From NCBI GenBank assembly GCA_032716605.1, contig CM064485.1:28857558-28921557 (forward strand): 64,000 nucleotides of DNA, written 5' to 3'. The first letter of the stretch is position 1. Every line of letters starts with the position of its first letter. Below the pieces are notes generated by a model that saw nothing but the letters and a program-made list of their open reading frames with translations, was not told where the DNA came from and searched no databases. The DNA comes from Paralithodes platypus (taxonomy: Eukaryota; Arthropoda; Malacostraca; Decapoda; Lithodidae). A program made the translations under genes and the position numbers. Positions 42,290 through 53,797 of this stretch are shown one piece after another.

Positions 42290-43185
42290 AACGTTGTTGG
42301 CAACTTTAATTATTATTATTATTATTATAATAGCCTTAGTATCAGGTTGGCTTGCGGGCTCAGAGGTACTATCTTTGGGCTTAACTATTAGGACTTGATG
42401 GTCCCAGACAGTTTTTTTCTTCCCACCATCCACCACCTCTGTGGTGCACTTTGTAGGCTCCTTTATAGTGTCTTCCAACGTTTGCTGGACAATTTTGGCG
42501 AACGAGGGAATGTTTGGTGTGGCAGCGTTAGTTTCAAGATTGGTAATTTGGTCCCCCATTTTTTCGATCTGACTTGCCACAGCAGCAAGGGCGCCAGCCG
42601 CCAGAGACTTCACTCACTATGGCGTCCTTCAGATCCGTTGTGGCCTGCGAGCTGACTAATGCGTTCTCGGCATCTGAGGGGCAGTTGTGACAGAACCACC
42701 TCCATCCGAATGGATGGATTTTTTTAAAGAAAGCATAGTCCTTACAGAGACTATCAGGAAGTCCAGAGCATAAGGGGTGGTACCAAAAGTAGCATCTGGT
42801 ACACTTGAACCCCTTACTGGTGACCCGGGAGTCGCACTTAGGGCATACATTCATGGTGGCTGATATGGCAGTGGTTTTGGTTAAAAGGGGAAACTATTTA
42901 TTAAAAACAAATTGAAAACTACCTGGGACAGGCCCCAGGTAGCGCCGCCCCTGTCTGTGTCACCCAAAATGAAAAAGTTAGATATGGAAAAAGGAAACGA
43001 TGGGTGTCTGCGAGGATACCACGGGCAGGTGGGGTGCGACTTGGCTACCCTTTGGGGGTAGCCCAACCGAGGTGTGCGGGTTGGAAGATGTTGAATATGG
43101 CGAAAACTTTAACCAATTTCTTTTGTTTTTAGCCTTGGTGCAGAGCCTTATCCTCATTGGTTACGATACTACCACTGCGCAAAGC
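42290..43185 (-). mobile_element. CR1/L2-type LINE, copy 3: 5' end joined to (ATT)n
   Basis: Minus strand: about 330 bp of 5' UTR-like sequence, ORF1 N-terminus (42854 down to 42335), then an abrupt change into (TAA)n (plus-strand ATT run 42308-42330). Everything between the ORF1 middle and the tail-like microsatellite is missing. Confidence 0.75.
42335..42854 (-). pseudogene. LINE ORF1 N-terminus with PHD-like finger
   Basis: Starts MNVCPKCDSRV at 42854. C-x2-C, KCTRC, YHPLC and WFCHNC give a C4-H-C3 pattern like a PHD finger, known from ORF1 of CR1-group LINEs. A frame change near 42600 leads to a coiled-coil-like segment (EKMGDQITNLETN) and SFAKIVQQTLEDT, matching the N-terminal part of ORF1 in copy 1. 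It ends in the (TAA)n run. Confidence 0.75.
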
Positions 43186-43379
43186 TAACCTTCCATTACC
43201 ATCCACATCCTCAACTCCACACACCACACTCCAACCTAACCCATTCCTACCCTCATCTCCTGCACACCAATCCCCACCACCACCTCAATCATCCCCACCC
43301 CCACCCCGACCATCACCCCCTCCCTAACCCCCACCCCATCCTCGTGCAGCAGCACCCAACATACACGCACACACATTAA

Positions 43380-46300
43380 CATTCTCCAACTAAACATTGA
43401 TGGCATCAAAACAAAGAAACACGAACTCTCACACTTCATCAAACAACACAACATACACATTGCCATCATACAAGAAACAAAACTCTGCACAACACAAAAA
43501 ACACCTACATTTCAAGAGTTCACCACCATTCGACAAGACCGGCCCGTCGGCGGTGGCGGTGGCCTCATCACCCTGGTACACAAAGACCTAACATATACAG
43601 TATAGTCACCAGTGCACATACCAAATCCCTCCTCCCCCCAAATGATAACACAACAGAAATACAATCCATTAAAATACGCACTGGCAACACATCCAACATA
43701 ACCATCATAAACACATAAATCCCTCCCCAAACATCCCCCACAGTATCCAACGAATACAGACCACAACTACATCATATCACAGGGCGGGTGCCAAACCCCG
43801 AAAGGGGTTGAAATAGGGGAGCTATCCCCCCGCCAAAGGCGGCTTTCTAGGGCCGTTCCTAGCTGATGCTGAGAGGATTGGGTTCTAGTCATGTGGTGAT
43901 GGGCTGGTCTATCAGAGTGAGAGCTGAGCGATCTCTGCCATACCCATAGCTTACTCTGACTGTTCCTTTTACTTATATATTTTCTAGATCTCAGGTGACG
44001 GCGTCTCTTCCGTGGATTGACCTCCCAATCTCCCAACCTAGAGGTTGGCAGATTGGAAGCCAAAGCGTCACATTTTTCCTTTGACCCTCAACTTTCTCTT
44101 CATAATTGCTGAGGGGAACAGGGCCCTGGGTGGGGCTTTGGTTTCCCGGGCGTTTCCGCGCCCTCTTTAGCTCCCTGCCATGGAGTGGCTTCAGTCACCC
44201 AGGCTTTATTGTGGTAGGCAGGGAGGGATCTGTGGGGGCGCTCGGTTATGGCCTTGGCCTTGCTTGGGGCCTTGGGGCTGTTCGGCCAGGCAGCCTGGGG
44301 AACAGCAACAACAACAACAACAACATCATATCACAAACACCCTACACATCATCCTGGGTGGTGATTTCAACGCCAAGACGTCGGCCTGGTTTGTCGACAA
44401 CCCCGACACAGACAGAGGGCTGGTCCTACAACACCAATCAGATAACCTTTACATCCTCAACGACATCCATCAACATACCCATACTCCCCACCAAGCCCTC
44501 TACGACCAATCATCTCCAGATATCACCTTTTGCTCCCCAGAACTCGCCCCCACAACATCCTGGAAGGTGGTTAAAACCTTAGGCTCCGACCACCTTCCGA
44601 TCATTATCACCACCAAAACCAGACTCACCCCAGCTAGCCACAGACACACTTACACTAATTATAAAAGAGCTAACTGGGAAGCTTTCACAAATGAGACAGA
44701 ACAACACTTTGAAACCCTAAACAGCGCACCCATCACTAACATCAACAACGCTGTCCACACATTCAACACAACTATCCAAAATGCTGACAAGAAACACATT
44801 CCAAGAGGTTACAGAAAAAGACACAACCCCAACTTCTCACCAGAAATTCAAAACCTCATCAGACAACGTGACACACTGAAAAACTCCCCAGCACCCCACA
44901 CACAAGACATCACACAACAAATCCAAGCACTCAACACCCAGATCAACAACAAAATACAAGAAAAACAAACACTAAACTGGAATAACTTCCTACAAATGCT
45001 TGATCACAAAACAAACCCCAAAAAACTCTACAAAACACTAAACAGCATCACACTTTCCAACAGCAACACAACACAATCACATGCTGCAATCACAACAGAC
45101 TCTACTCATTCATGTAAACAACAAGCAAACACTCTCATTAATCACTTCTCTCATATCAGCCACCTAAAACCCTATATAGACGACCGACGTACACGACGCA
45201 AGAGACAATTCCCCACAGACCCTGACTATACACCCTTCACTAACTACCAGACAAAGTACATCATCAACAATCTCAAGCACTCACACGCCTGTGGCCTAGA
45301 CAACATAAGCAACATACACCTCAGACAGCTGGGATCACAAGGTATACAAGCACTCACTAACATATCAAACTACAGTTATTCACATAACACAATACAGTAC
45401 CAGACATCTGGAAGCATGGTATCATCATCACTTTCCCCAAACCCAACAAAGACCCCACGCTACCCTCCTCACACCGCCCTATCACACTCCTCTGCACCCC
45501 CTCCAAAGTCATAGAACGCCTTGTACTACAACTAATTACACACGCCTTACCCCTAGCTCCAACACAACATGGCTTCAGGCCACTGTACTCCACAAACACT
45601 CTTCTTACAGACCTTACACAAAGAGCTTTTGACGGCATCAACTCAGCCAGACCACATAGATCACTACTTGCCACACTCGACATTAGTAAAGCCCTCGATG
45701 CCATCCCCCGCCACAACCTAACAAACAAAATTTACAACACAAAAATGCACAACAACACAAAAAGGTGGCTGGCCAACTTCCTAGCAGGCAGATGTGCATT
45801 GCCGGTCAGTCATCTAGCATAAGAAATTTCCCAAACGGAGTCCCGCAAGGATCCGTCCTGTCGCCCGCACTCTTTAATCTGTACATGCATGATATAACTA
45901 CACCCAATACACCCCAAATAAACATAGCCTCATACACAGACGACATAACACTCACATGCACACACCAAGACCCAGGCACAGCAACAGATCTCCTTCAACC
46001 CTATCTCAACACATTACATGACTGGTGCACTAGACTTAATTTAGCCCCAGCCAAATCCACTGCAACCCTCCTCACAAGCTGGACAGGAGATCACACATAC
46101 TCCCCGCAACTCACTATAAACAACATGCCCCTAACACACACACACACACACTCACCCAAAATCCTAGGAGTAACATATGATACTCAAGTGACATTCAAAC
46201 AGCACACCATAAACATTAAAAAGAAACTGACACCCAGACTTAACGCCCTCAGGTCACTTGCCCACACAAAATTTGGACACAACAAAGAAACCACCACCAC

Positions 46301-46960
46301 AGTTTACAAACAATACATAAGATCAGTGATGGAATACGCAAGCCCGGCCTGGGCTTCTAACCTAGCTGAAACACAGCATAAGACCTTACAGACTATTCAA
46401 AATAAAGCCCTAAAAATCATCACAGGCTGCACAGCTACTTCACCTACATCAAGAAAACAAAGTCCTCAAAGTCAAAGACCATCTGGACATGAGGCACTCA
46501 ATTCCTGGTGGCAGCCTCCACGAACCAACACCACCCACTACACTACATGGCAACACATCCACAGACACCAAGAAATGTTAAAACAACACCCAGCACATTC
46601 TATCACACACACAAATACTATCTTCTCTCCCTCCCTGCCCACCCCAAACCAGCCTCCAGACGCACATCCATACTCATATCTCTCGCCGTTCCATCCACTC
46701 ACTCATAAACAACACGCAGCTGCAGGCACGACCTCCCGAAATCCATCCTTCTGAATCCTACCATCCTCGCGAGGACAGAGTCCAACTGGCCAGGCTGAGA
46801 TGCGGACACCATCCAGCCCTTCTGAGCTATCAGAAGAGACTGGATGACTCCGTCGTCGACTCCTGCCCAGGTTGTAACGCAGCACCCCATACTATTAAAC
46901 ACATCATATAAGACTGCATTTCACACAACCACTTACGCCAACAACACAATCTACACTCCA
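43380..46960 (+). pseudogene. 2A-type LINE polyprotein, copy 2
   Basis: Endonuclease N-terminus (43380-43768), SINE, then one open frame from inside the SINE to 45514 carrying the endonuclease C-terminus (GGDFNAKTSAW, GSDHLPIII), linker and RT fingers. The frame changes near 45400. The palm follows at 45765-46754 with GVPQGSVLSP and the catalytic box as YTDD instead of YADD (near 45934). Frame is lost again near 46440. Closely similar to copy 1 throughout. Confidence 0.8.
43781..44322 (+). mobile_element. SINE copy 2, (AAC)n tail
   Basis: A 542-bp element with a 12-bp target duplication ACATCATATCAC (43769-43780, 44323-44334). The most complete copy: it has 40 bp around 44001-44050 that copy 1 lacks. 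It sits inside the LINE whose 3' end it resembles. Confidence 0.9.
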
Positions 46961-47050
46961 TGAGAGCTGTGTGGGAAAGCCCGACCGTGGCCATGGCCTT
47001 CCTTAGGGACTCTGGGCTGTTCGGCCAGGCAGCTTAGGGAACAACAACAA

Positions 47051-47890
47051 CTCTTTTGGCAGTTCGTTTAGCTGCCTTGTATTCCTCCTTGCTGCCTCCC
47101 TTCTTCCATGCTTTGAAGCATCTCCTTTTCTCTTTCACAGTATTTTCTACCTCATCATTCCACCACCTGGAGGTCTTATTCCTGGGGTGACCCTTTGTTT
47201 TCCCACAGACTTTGTCAGTGGCAGCGAGAAGGCTATGCTTAAGAAAATTCCATTGACTATTTACATCGCTAGGCCTAGCTTCCTTATTTCTATTAATTTC
47301 CTCCAGTTCACTATGAAACCTATCCCTAACTTCCTTGTTCTTCAGCAGCCACACTCCTTTTGGGCATGTATACCTTCTTACGCTTAGGATCTCTGTATAA
47401 GCTCATGTCGCACACAAATTGCTTATGCTGGGGGGGATACATTCTTCGCTCGGGATGACCTTTTCATCCCGAACCAGTTTCCAGTCTTTCCTGTTAACCA
47501 AGAAGTAATCTATCTGGCTACAGGAGACCTGAGTTATATGTGACCAGATAGCTCTGTCTTTTCTTGAACTTCGTGTTACACACAACCATGTTGAGTACAA
47601 CGCAGGACTCCAGTATATATTCGTCTTCCAGATTCCTCCTTCTGTAACCATTTCCTCCATGTACTCCCTCGTATCCATCTGCAGATGCTCCCACGTGACC
47701 ATTCAGGTCCCCTTCCAGGATTGTTATTTCATTCTCCGAGAGGCCCGAAATGACAGTGACGGTGTCATTCCAGAAGTCCTCTTTTATCTCTTTCTGTAGG
47801 CCAGCCTGTGCAGATATCACATTCATATGATGTTGGTGGTATAATTTAATATAAGTCGGCTGTAGGTAGGCAAAATGGGCCAAAAAAAGG
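47051..47890 (-). pseudogene. LINE endonuclease and linker (craniofacial-like EN), minus strand
   Basis: Minus strand: KEDFWNDTVTVISGLSENE, EGDLNGHVG, VHGGNGYRRRNLEDEYILE and SQIDYFLV are the endonuclease domain of a non-LTR element often mislabelled craniofacial development protein 2. A linker follows (47034-47354: SRWWNDEVENTVKEKRRCFKAW). Frame changes near 47390 and 47590. It is cut by the 3' end of LINE copy 2. It plausibly belongs to the same family as the RT pieces at 33440-36433, but they do not overlap to prove it. Confidence 0.7.
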
Positions 47891-49326
47891 GGGACTTTTG
47901 GGAAAGTGGCTGGAACGAATTAATGAATTCCCATAAGGCCTATTATTTCTAAAACACGGTTTTAATATAAACGGTACGTACACAGTACAAATTAACCGCA
48001 TATATCGAGACCTGACTGTATATACTGTACATACATACATAAGCTTAAGTAACCTTTTACCTCCCACAGGTCCTTCCTAATTGCATAACATTTTTTAATG
48101 ATAGCCAGATAAAATATAAAGTCACGTCATCACGCTCCAAGGGTAAATGACCCTTGTTACTTACGCGGACCATTATTATTTAAATAAAATAATATGTTCT
48201 TAAAGATTTTATTTACAAAAATTATTGTATGAAATTATCACCTAAAATAATGTATTATACAGTAACCTCAATGTACAGTTGCTTTGATAGGTCCTGGCTC
48301 ACCAGCAAAACTAATAGCACATATGAACAAACTCTTTTAAGTTATCCAGTAACCCGTTCATTAGGAGAATGTCCTCTCTCAGGTTAATCAAACAGATTAA
48401 AACTATCATGATTATTACCTCAGCAAAATATTTTGCTTTAATTTATCCTATCTAAACATGGAAGAATTTATTATGCTTAGAAAAGGCATCTCGTTATCAA
48501 AAGGCTAGAAAAGAACTTTTGACGACAAATTTGAAACCAAATTTCAATTTCTTATAGTTTCTTACAGTAGATCCTCTGGAAAAAGGCAAACTATGCCTGT
48601 GTATCCAGCTCAGTACCAGTACTTGCACTGCTGCGGTCGTTCACGGTGTTGAAGATAATGATGTATTTATTTACCTAATTGATGGAAATGGTTGTAGCCA
48701 CTTTCACTGATAACCTGAAGGCTTGGTTCTTATATAGATTTACTCATGTTTAATTATCATGGTATTTATATAACTTGGCTATCAATTCAAAGCTAAATAT
48801 CATCTATATGGTTTTATGTTGTAAAAGACATTAAAATAACAACACTGTCAGAATATTTTTTTCTTCTTCTGAAAGCGCTTATAAACTGAATATGTATGAA
48901 TACTGAAGTGTTATCATTAACTTTTATTTCCTTTAAAAATTAACTAGCAATTCATAAAGTTGAGTCTAATAAATCATGAAATATGAGACAGACACAGGAG
49001 ATACTAGTTCTAACAAACAAAATTCAACAGAAACAACAGCAACAGATGATCTGCTCATATAACATTAACACGAGTCATAAATAGTTTGGTGTGAATATTC
49101 TGAAAAAAAAAATATTTCTAGATAATTTATGAGTGTGTGTAGTATCCTCAATAAGACAATGGGGTAAACTAGCTCATTTGTAAGGGGTATTCCATTTAGA
49201 ATGTGATACCAATAAAAATATACCCACAATAAAATGAGCAGAATTAGATTAATGAATGTGTTAAAATGTAGCTACCTCAACTGACAAATATCATGAAACT
49301 AAATTTACTGTATTAATCAACCTCTA
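47891..49326. other. AT-rich stretch without recognised features
   Basis: About 1.4 kb downstream of TUFM, low in GC, no open frame of note and no repeat I can match elsewhere in the window. The least repeat-laden part of the region. Confidence 0.55.
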
Positions 49327-49650
49327 TTAATATGCTGCGGGTAGTATATTTATTATATTTTGGGTGAGGGCTGCTCCTATCCAGAGTGAGGTTTGGCATC
49401 CTCTACCCAACCTTAGCTGTTTCTGTCTATCTTTTACTGTCCTACTTTTTCCTTCTCGGGGCAGGGGGCTAGGAATCCTGATCTCCTTGTAAAATTCACC
49501 TACTGGACAAGATAGAGTAAGGGGCAAGGGAACGCGAAAGTGGTCCTGGACCCTAAGAACTAGAACTTTAAAAAAAATTCTGTTCGGGCTCTGTCTCGAG
49601 TCGGCCACCCCCAGCTATGGGGTATGTGATTGAGTATATACATACATACA
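49327..49650 (-). repeat. Interspersed repeat, inverted copy of 58405-58780
   Basis: The segment near 49590-49625 is the reverse complement of CATAGCTAGGGGTGGCC and CTCGAGACAGAGCCC around 58447-58480, with weaker similarity beyond. Probably part of a LINE 3' UTR or SINE. Confidence 0.55.
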
Positions 49651-50514
49651 GTATATTTAGAGATTTTGCACACTTATTGGCTAGAGTACCCTATAAGACT
49701 TGACAATAACCCTTGAAGCGTCAACTGACAAACACTTTTTCCAACCTTTCTTTTGGCCAAAGTGGCATCTGGAGGGGTAAGACACAACTTCAGTGTGGTT
49801 CTGTGCTATTTTGTTTTAAACTTAAAAAGTAAGATTCCCCCCTCCCCCTTCCAAATTTACTTGAGTAAGTATTTTTCCACATAATGGCAGCTCTCTCACT
49901 GTATGGTTACTTGCAACTTCCCTATATAAGTTCTTTACCTGAAGACCACTTTAACAAGCTGGTGCTAGTCTTTCTAGGACGGCTTCAAGTTCTTCCTCCG
50001 TTTACATACATATATTTTACAGGCATCTCTTCACCCATTATTATCACAGTAAAACCTGTCGTTAATTTAAAACTGAAGGCTTTCAGAGTAAATATCCTAT
50101 TCAGAATTGACCTCTCTATTTCACAAAAAGTTCAAAAGACTAAGGTAAATATTTTTACAAGTCTGAGGAGTTTCATAAATCTGGAAATTATGCACTTCCA
50201 GACGGGGGCTCCTGATTAAGCTGAAACAATAGGTTTTTACTGTACAGCATTACTGATATTATTTTTACTATAGATTAACCCTGACTGTCATTGGCAGCAA
50301 TTTATGATTTAGGAGGCCACTGCTGTTAGCTTCAATTTAACAGGTGCTTCAAACATGAGTGAATAAATAGAATTTGGTTTGGTAGGTGTAGTTCTTTGCC
50401 AATTGCCTCAAAGACCAAATTTGCAAGGTAAAACTATAAAAGAACCCTTTTTGGTCCGTATGAGGGAGAAAGGGTTTTACCTCAGGTTGGCAGAGGTTAA
50501 ACAATTCACTTCTC
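49651..50514. other. Unassigned, downstream of TUFM
   Basis: No credible coding region. May include the TUFM 3' UTR; I cannot place the polyadenylation site. Confidence 0.5.
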
Positions 50515-50800
50515 AGGCTGGTTCAGTTTAATTATTGGTCCACCTTATTGTGTATTGTGTATTATTGTGGTTTTCCCCCCACCTCCGTAATAAGCAGTTT
50601 CTCGTCTTTCCAGGCTGGTTCACTAATAATTATAATTGGCCAAGTCCCATCACCTTATTGCGGTTTTTCCCCACTTCCGAAGTTCATAAATAAGCATTTT
50701 CTCGTCTTCCCAGGCTGGTTCACTCTAATTATTGGCCAAGTCCCAACACCTTATTGCGGTATTTCTTCCCTTCAGTAATAAGGAGCTTCTCGTCTTCCGT
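50514..50800 (-). repeat. Tandem duplication of the TUFM 3' coding end
   Basis: Three units start with CAGGCTGGTTCA at 50514, 50611 and 50711 (periods 97 and 100). The rightmost (50711-50800) contains the true C-terminal codons and stop; the other two are diverged copies downstream of the stop, still recognisable as EDEK...and NKV-GLGQ coding sequence with frame breaks. Confidence 0.8.
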
Positions 50801-50915
50801 CAGGTTGGAGTGTAAGTCTGCAATGACACCTGTACCGATAGTGACTGAGCCCTCACGTAGAGTAAACCTCTGACCCTTCTCCATTACCATGGGCTTCATT
50901 AGTCGGATGGTCAGG
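50729..50915 (-). CDS. TUFM: Mitochondrial elongation factor Tu, last exon
   Basis: Terminal exon of mitochondrial EF-Tu, the GTPase that delivers aminoacyl-tRNA to mitochondrial ribosomes. It encodes LTIRLMKPMVMEKGQRFTLR, then EGSVTIGTGVI and a charged tail ending LGLGQ, with TAA at 50729-50731. MEKGQRFTLR and TIGTGVI match the end of EF-Tu domain III. The acceptor is CTCTCCCTCAG at 50916 onwards (minus strand), and phase fits the upstream exon (codon split AC|C). The tail is about 20 residues longer than in bacterial EF-Tu and is tandemly duplicated in part downstream. Confidence 0.93.
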
Positions 50916-51431
50916 CTGAGGGAGAGAACGTTACAGTTAAAAATTTTAAGGTCTACTTCCCCCACCATTAATTTGTTCTGATCTTAGAACAATATCTATA
51001 TGAAAGAGTAATTAAAAATGTAGGCAACTAGACATACCGGTACCCATAATATACAGTATGTTAAAAAAAAAATACTATATCGGCCTACTGTACAGTATAA
51101 ACAATTATGTAAATTACCGTACCTTGCTTCCTCAGGATGCTCCACAAAAGGTATGGTATGGCAAAAGCTGCCTTTAAGCAGTGCCATTTCCACTGTATGG
51201 ACAACTAGCATTGAAGCAGACCCAGAGCAATCCCTCACCTTGACGGAAATTTCACCAATGTTTTCTTTACCTGTCATGGGGGCCCTGGCTGGCAGGAAAC
51301 TGGGCACAAGTGTTCTGAATAGGGGACCACTGATACACTGCTAGAGGCAGAATGAACCACTTAAGTGGCATGCGATAGGGTCACTGTATTCTTACGCCAA
51401 AATACCAAATACAAATTGTAACATAACATAC
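50916..51431 (-). other. TUFM intron
   Basis: A GT-AG intron between the two exons. It contains a stretch of about 200 bp (51110-51330) open on both strands, with no recognisable domain. Confidence 0.75.
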
Positions 51432-51628
51432 GTGGCATCTTCTCCGGGCATGACCATCTCCTTGTCCTTAATGATAATCTGTGCAGAGCATCGCCACGTC
51501 TGACTGTACATCTGCATCTGGAGATAGGAAGTGAAGGGTCTGGGCCGCCCGCCCTCGTCTTTACGCAGAATGTACACCTGGCTCTCAAAATGGTCGTGCA
51601 TCTTCATCGTTCCTGGTTTGCACATGAT
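51432..51628 (-). CDS. TUFM: Mitochondrial elongation factor Tu, penultimate exon
   Basis: A 197-nt exon (65 codons plus 2 nt) reading IMCKPGTMKMHDHFESQVYI, LRKDEGGRPRPF and KEMVMPGEDA: the start of EF-Tu domain III (KPG-x-hexa, VYIL-KDEGGR, MVMPGED). It has a good acceptor (TTCGTTTCAG) and donor (GTATGT). The intron to the last exon is 516 bp (50916-51431). Earlier exons (GTPase domain and domain II) would lie at higher coordinates on this strand; I did not find them before the window ends, so the upstream intron is either over 12 kb and full of transposons or the gene is a 3' fragment. Confidence 0.93.
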
Positions 51629-51729
51629 CTGAAACGAATAATAACAAAAGTAGGGAGTTCTAGTTTTAACCCAAGGAGAGCGCCATTCAAGATTTTGAAA
51701 GTGCCGCGCATGCGAATAAATTAGCTTAA

Positions 51730-52440
51730 CCCGCTGAGTGCCAGGGACGTATATATACGTCCTAGGGTGTTGTCACGCCCAGTGCCAGGGACGTATATAT
51801 ACGTCCTCGCCGAAAAAAAATCGTAGCAGCGAAACGACTGCACCTATGGCTTTCATATTTTTACCACATGTACCTTACCCTTTTGGCTACACACCACAAA
51901 AATCCCAAATCCCTCCTCCCACCCACTCGCTGACTGTCGGTCCCGTCAGAAGGAAAAAAAAGGAAAATCTATGGCGGCGAAACGACTGCACCAATCGGTT
52001 CCATATTTGTGTGACTAAGTCCCTTACCCTTCTGCCTTCCCCCCACCACACCCCCAACCGCCTCCCACCACCCACTTCCAGCGTATCCGTACGAAGAAAA
52101 GGAAAAAAAGGAAAATCCGTGGTGGCGAAACTACCTCACCAATCGACTTCATATGTGTAACCCAAGTCAATTACCCTTCTACCTTCCCCCCACCAACCCC
52201 AAAACCACCCTCCCACCCATACATTCCGATACCATAAAAGTCTCTGTAGTCTATAGTGTCTTTTCAGCAACTTTCGGGACCATCGGGGACCTGATTTCTG
52301 GCGAGGGGAGTGTTTTTTTTTACCATTATCCTTCCTTTCTCTCCCAACTTGATAGATTTAGCCCCCCCCCCAAAAAAAAAAAAAAAAAAAATCTGGCACT
52401 GGCAGAAGCACACCGTCAAAATTGGCTGGCACTCAGCGGA
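51730..52440. mobile_element. TTAA-target MITE, family K
   Basis: A 711-bp element flanked by TTAA (51726-51729, 52441-52444). The ends are inverted repeats CCGCTGAGTGCCAG (14 bp) preceded by C or T. Two direct copies of GGACGTATATATACGTCC, itself a perfect palindrome, lie near the left end (51747-51805). The interior has three diverged tandem units of about 140-150 bp containing GGCGAAACGACTGCACC. No coding capacity. It lies about 100 bp upstream of the TUFM penultimate exon, in the preceding intron. Confidence 0.9.
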
Positions 52441-52496
52441 TTAAATTCTGAGAGAAATTGTTATATCAACCATATAAAGCAATATTACTGTTCCAT

Positions 52497-52786
52497 CCCT
52501 CTGGACAGAGTCCACCTGGCCAGCTTGAGATGTGGGAACCATCCAGCTCTTCTGAGCTATCAGAAGAGACTGGATGTCTCCGTCGACGACACCTGCACGC
52601 GATGTAACACAGCACCCCCATACCATTGGACACATCCTAGAAGACTGTATTTCACACAATCACTTATGCTAACAACATAATCTACACGCCTTAAGAGCTC
52701 TGTGGGAAAGCCCGACCGTGGCCATGGCCTTCCTTAGGGACTCAGGGCTGTTTGGCCAGGCAGCTTAGGGAACGAAAACAACAACA
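52497..52786 (+). mobile_element. 2A-type LINE, 3'-end insertion
   Basis: A 290-bp 5'-truncated copy with target duplication ACTGTTCCAT (52487-52496, 52787-52796). It covers the C-terminal Cys/His region and the (AAC)n tail. Confidence 0.85.
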
Positions 52787-52796
52787 ACTGTTCCAT

Positions 52797-53122
52797 GTGT
52801 ACAGTATATATTTTACTTGTATAAATAACATGTGATCATTGAAGACCAGAAAATAGGTGTAAACAGCAAATATCCAGTCAAAAAACATATATTTGTGATG
52901 GGGGAGGATTGAGGCAGGTGAGAGAGGTCGCGACTACAAGTCTTTCTCTAATGGAGTAAAAAAATAAAAATAAAAATTGTCTAGTGTTAGTCAAAGTAAA
53001 ATAAAAATCAGGGCATAACTGTACTGGGGTTACTTAGGATTATTATGACAATGATATGTCTCCTAATCTGAATACAATAATCTAATATTAGCCAGCATGA
53101 AATGACAAAGACATGATCCATA
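52797..53122. other. Unassigned
   Basis: AT-rich, no gene. Confidence 0.45.
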
Positions 53123-53126
53123 TTAA

Positions 53127-53784
53127 CCCTCAACTCACGGTGCCCGTCATATGATGGGAGAGAGATTATTGGCCACCCCTGCGGCGCCCGTCATATGACG
53201 GGTGCCATTTTGAGGCCATTATGAGGTATGAGAGAGAAATTGCGCGTTGGGAGGACGATAGGCGACCTCGGACCGTTCGCCACCGCTATGTGACCGTCAC
53301 TGAGGCATACTCTCATTTAACCCTTTCACGCATTTATGACGCAGAGGTTGCCAGATTAGCAATAAGAAATAGAGTTCTCTCACTCTTATAATTACCTCTC
53401 CAAAATTAGTTTTCTGCCCACAGCTAACTCAGAGACAACAGAGGTTGAAGTAACTAAACTAAAGGTTTCTAAATACCCCTGATGGTAATAAAGGCTTTAA
53501 AGTATCCCCAATAGGCTCAAAATTGCGTCATATGTCGGAGAGGGTTAAGGGTATTTTCGCCTCCGGTTGTACGATCGTTGCAAGAGAACCCGTGGTTGTA
53601 CAAGGTTGATTCAGGTGTCATTGGAAAGCTCTATTATCGCCCTTTCATGGATATATAATTGTATTACGCTCTGGCTCTTGCTTATGCATATGCATGAAAA
53701 AGAGCATGGAATGAAGCTCATTACCTGTAAATATACCCGCCAGGCGCTACAGTGATGTAAACACGATTGCCCGCTCGTTGGGAG
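53127..53784. mobile_element. TTAA-target element, family I, copy 2
   Basis: TTAA at 53123-53126 and 53785-53788. Ends CCCTCAACTCACGG and (reverse complement) CTCCCAACGAGCGG form an imperfect inverted repeat. The left part has two CCCGTCATATGA words. A family-G MITE is nested at 53321-53543. Homologous to 37607-38038. Confidence 0.75.
53321..53543. mobile_element. TTAA-target MITE, family G, copy 2
   Basis: A 223-bp sibling of 4357-4582, flanked by TTAA at 53317-53320 and 53544-53547, nested in the family-I element. Confidence 0.85.
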
Positions 53785-53797
53785 TTAAATGGTTTAA

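Larger units (their letters stand above)
43186..47050 (+). mobile_element. 2A-type LINE, copy 2 (5'-truncated)
   Basis: Begins in the Pro-rich segment and ends CAGGCAGCTTAGGG plus (AAC)n. SINE copy 2 is inserted at 43781-44322. I see no target duplication at the outer ends. Confidence 0.85.

Noticed and set aside
47518..47883. A host craniofacial development gene
   Set aside because: The sequence is the endonuclease domain of a LINE; database labels of this kind come from LINE copies.
50548..50778. Plus-strand open frame of 76 codons
   Set aside because: It is antisense to the duplicated TUFM tail and arises from the tandem units.
51153..51344. Possible exon inside the TUFM intron
   Set aside because: Open on both strands with no similarity to EF-Tu; the flanking exons splice in phase without it.
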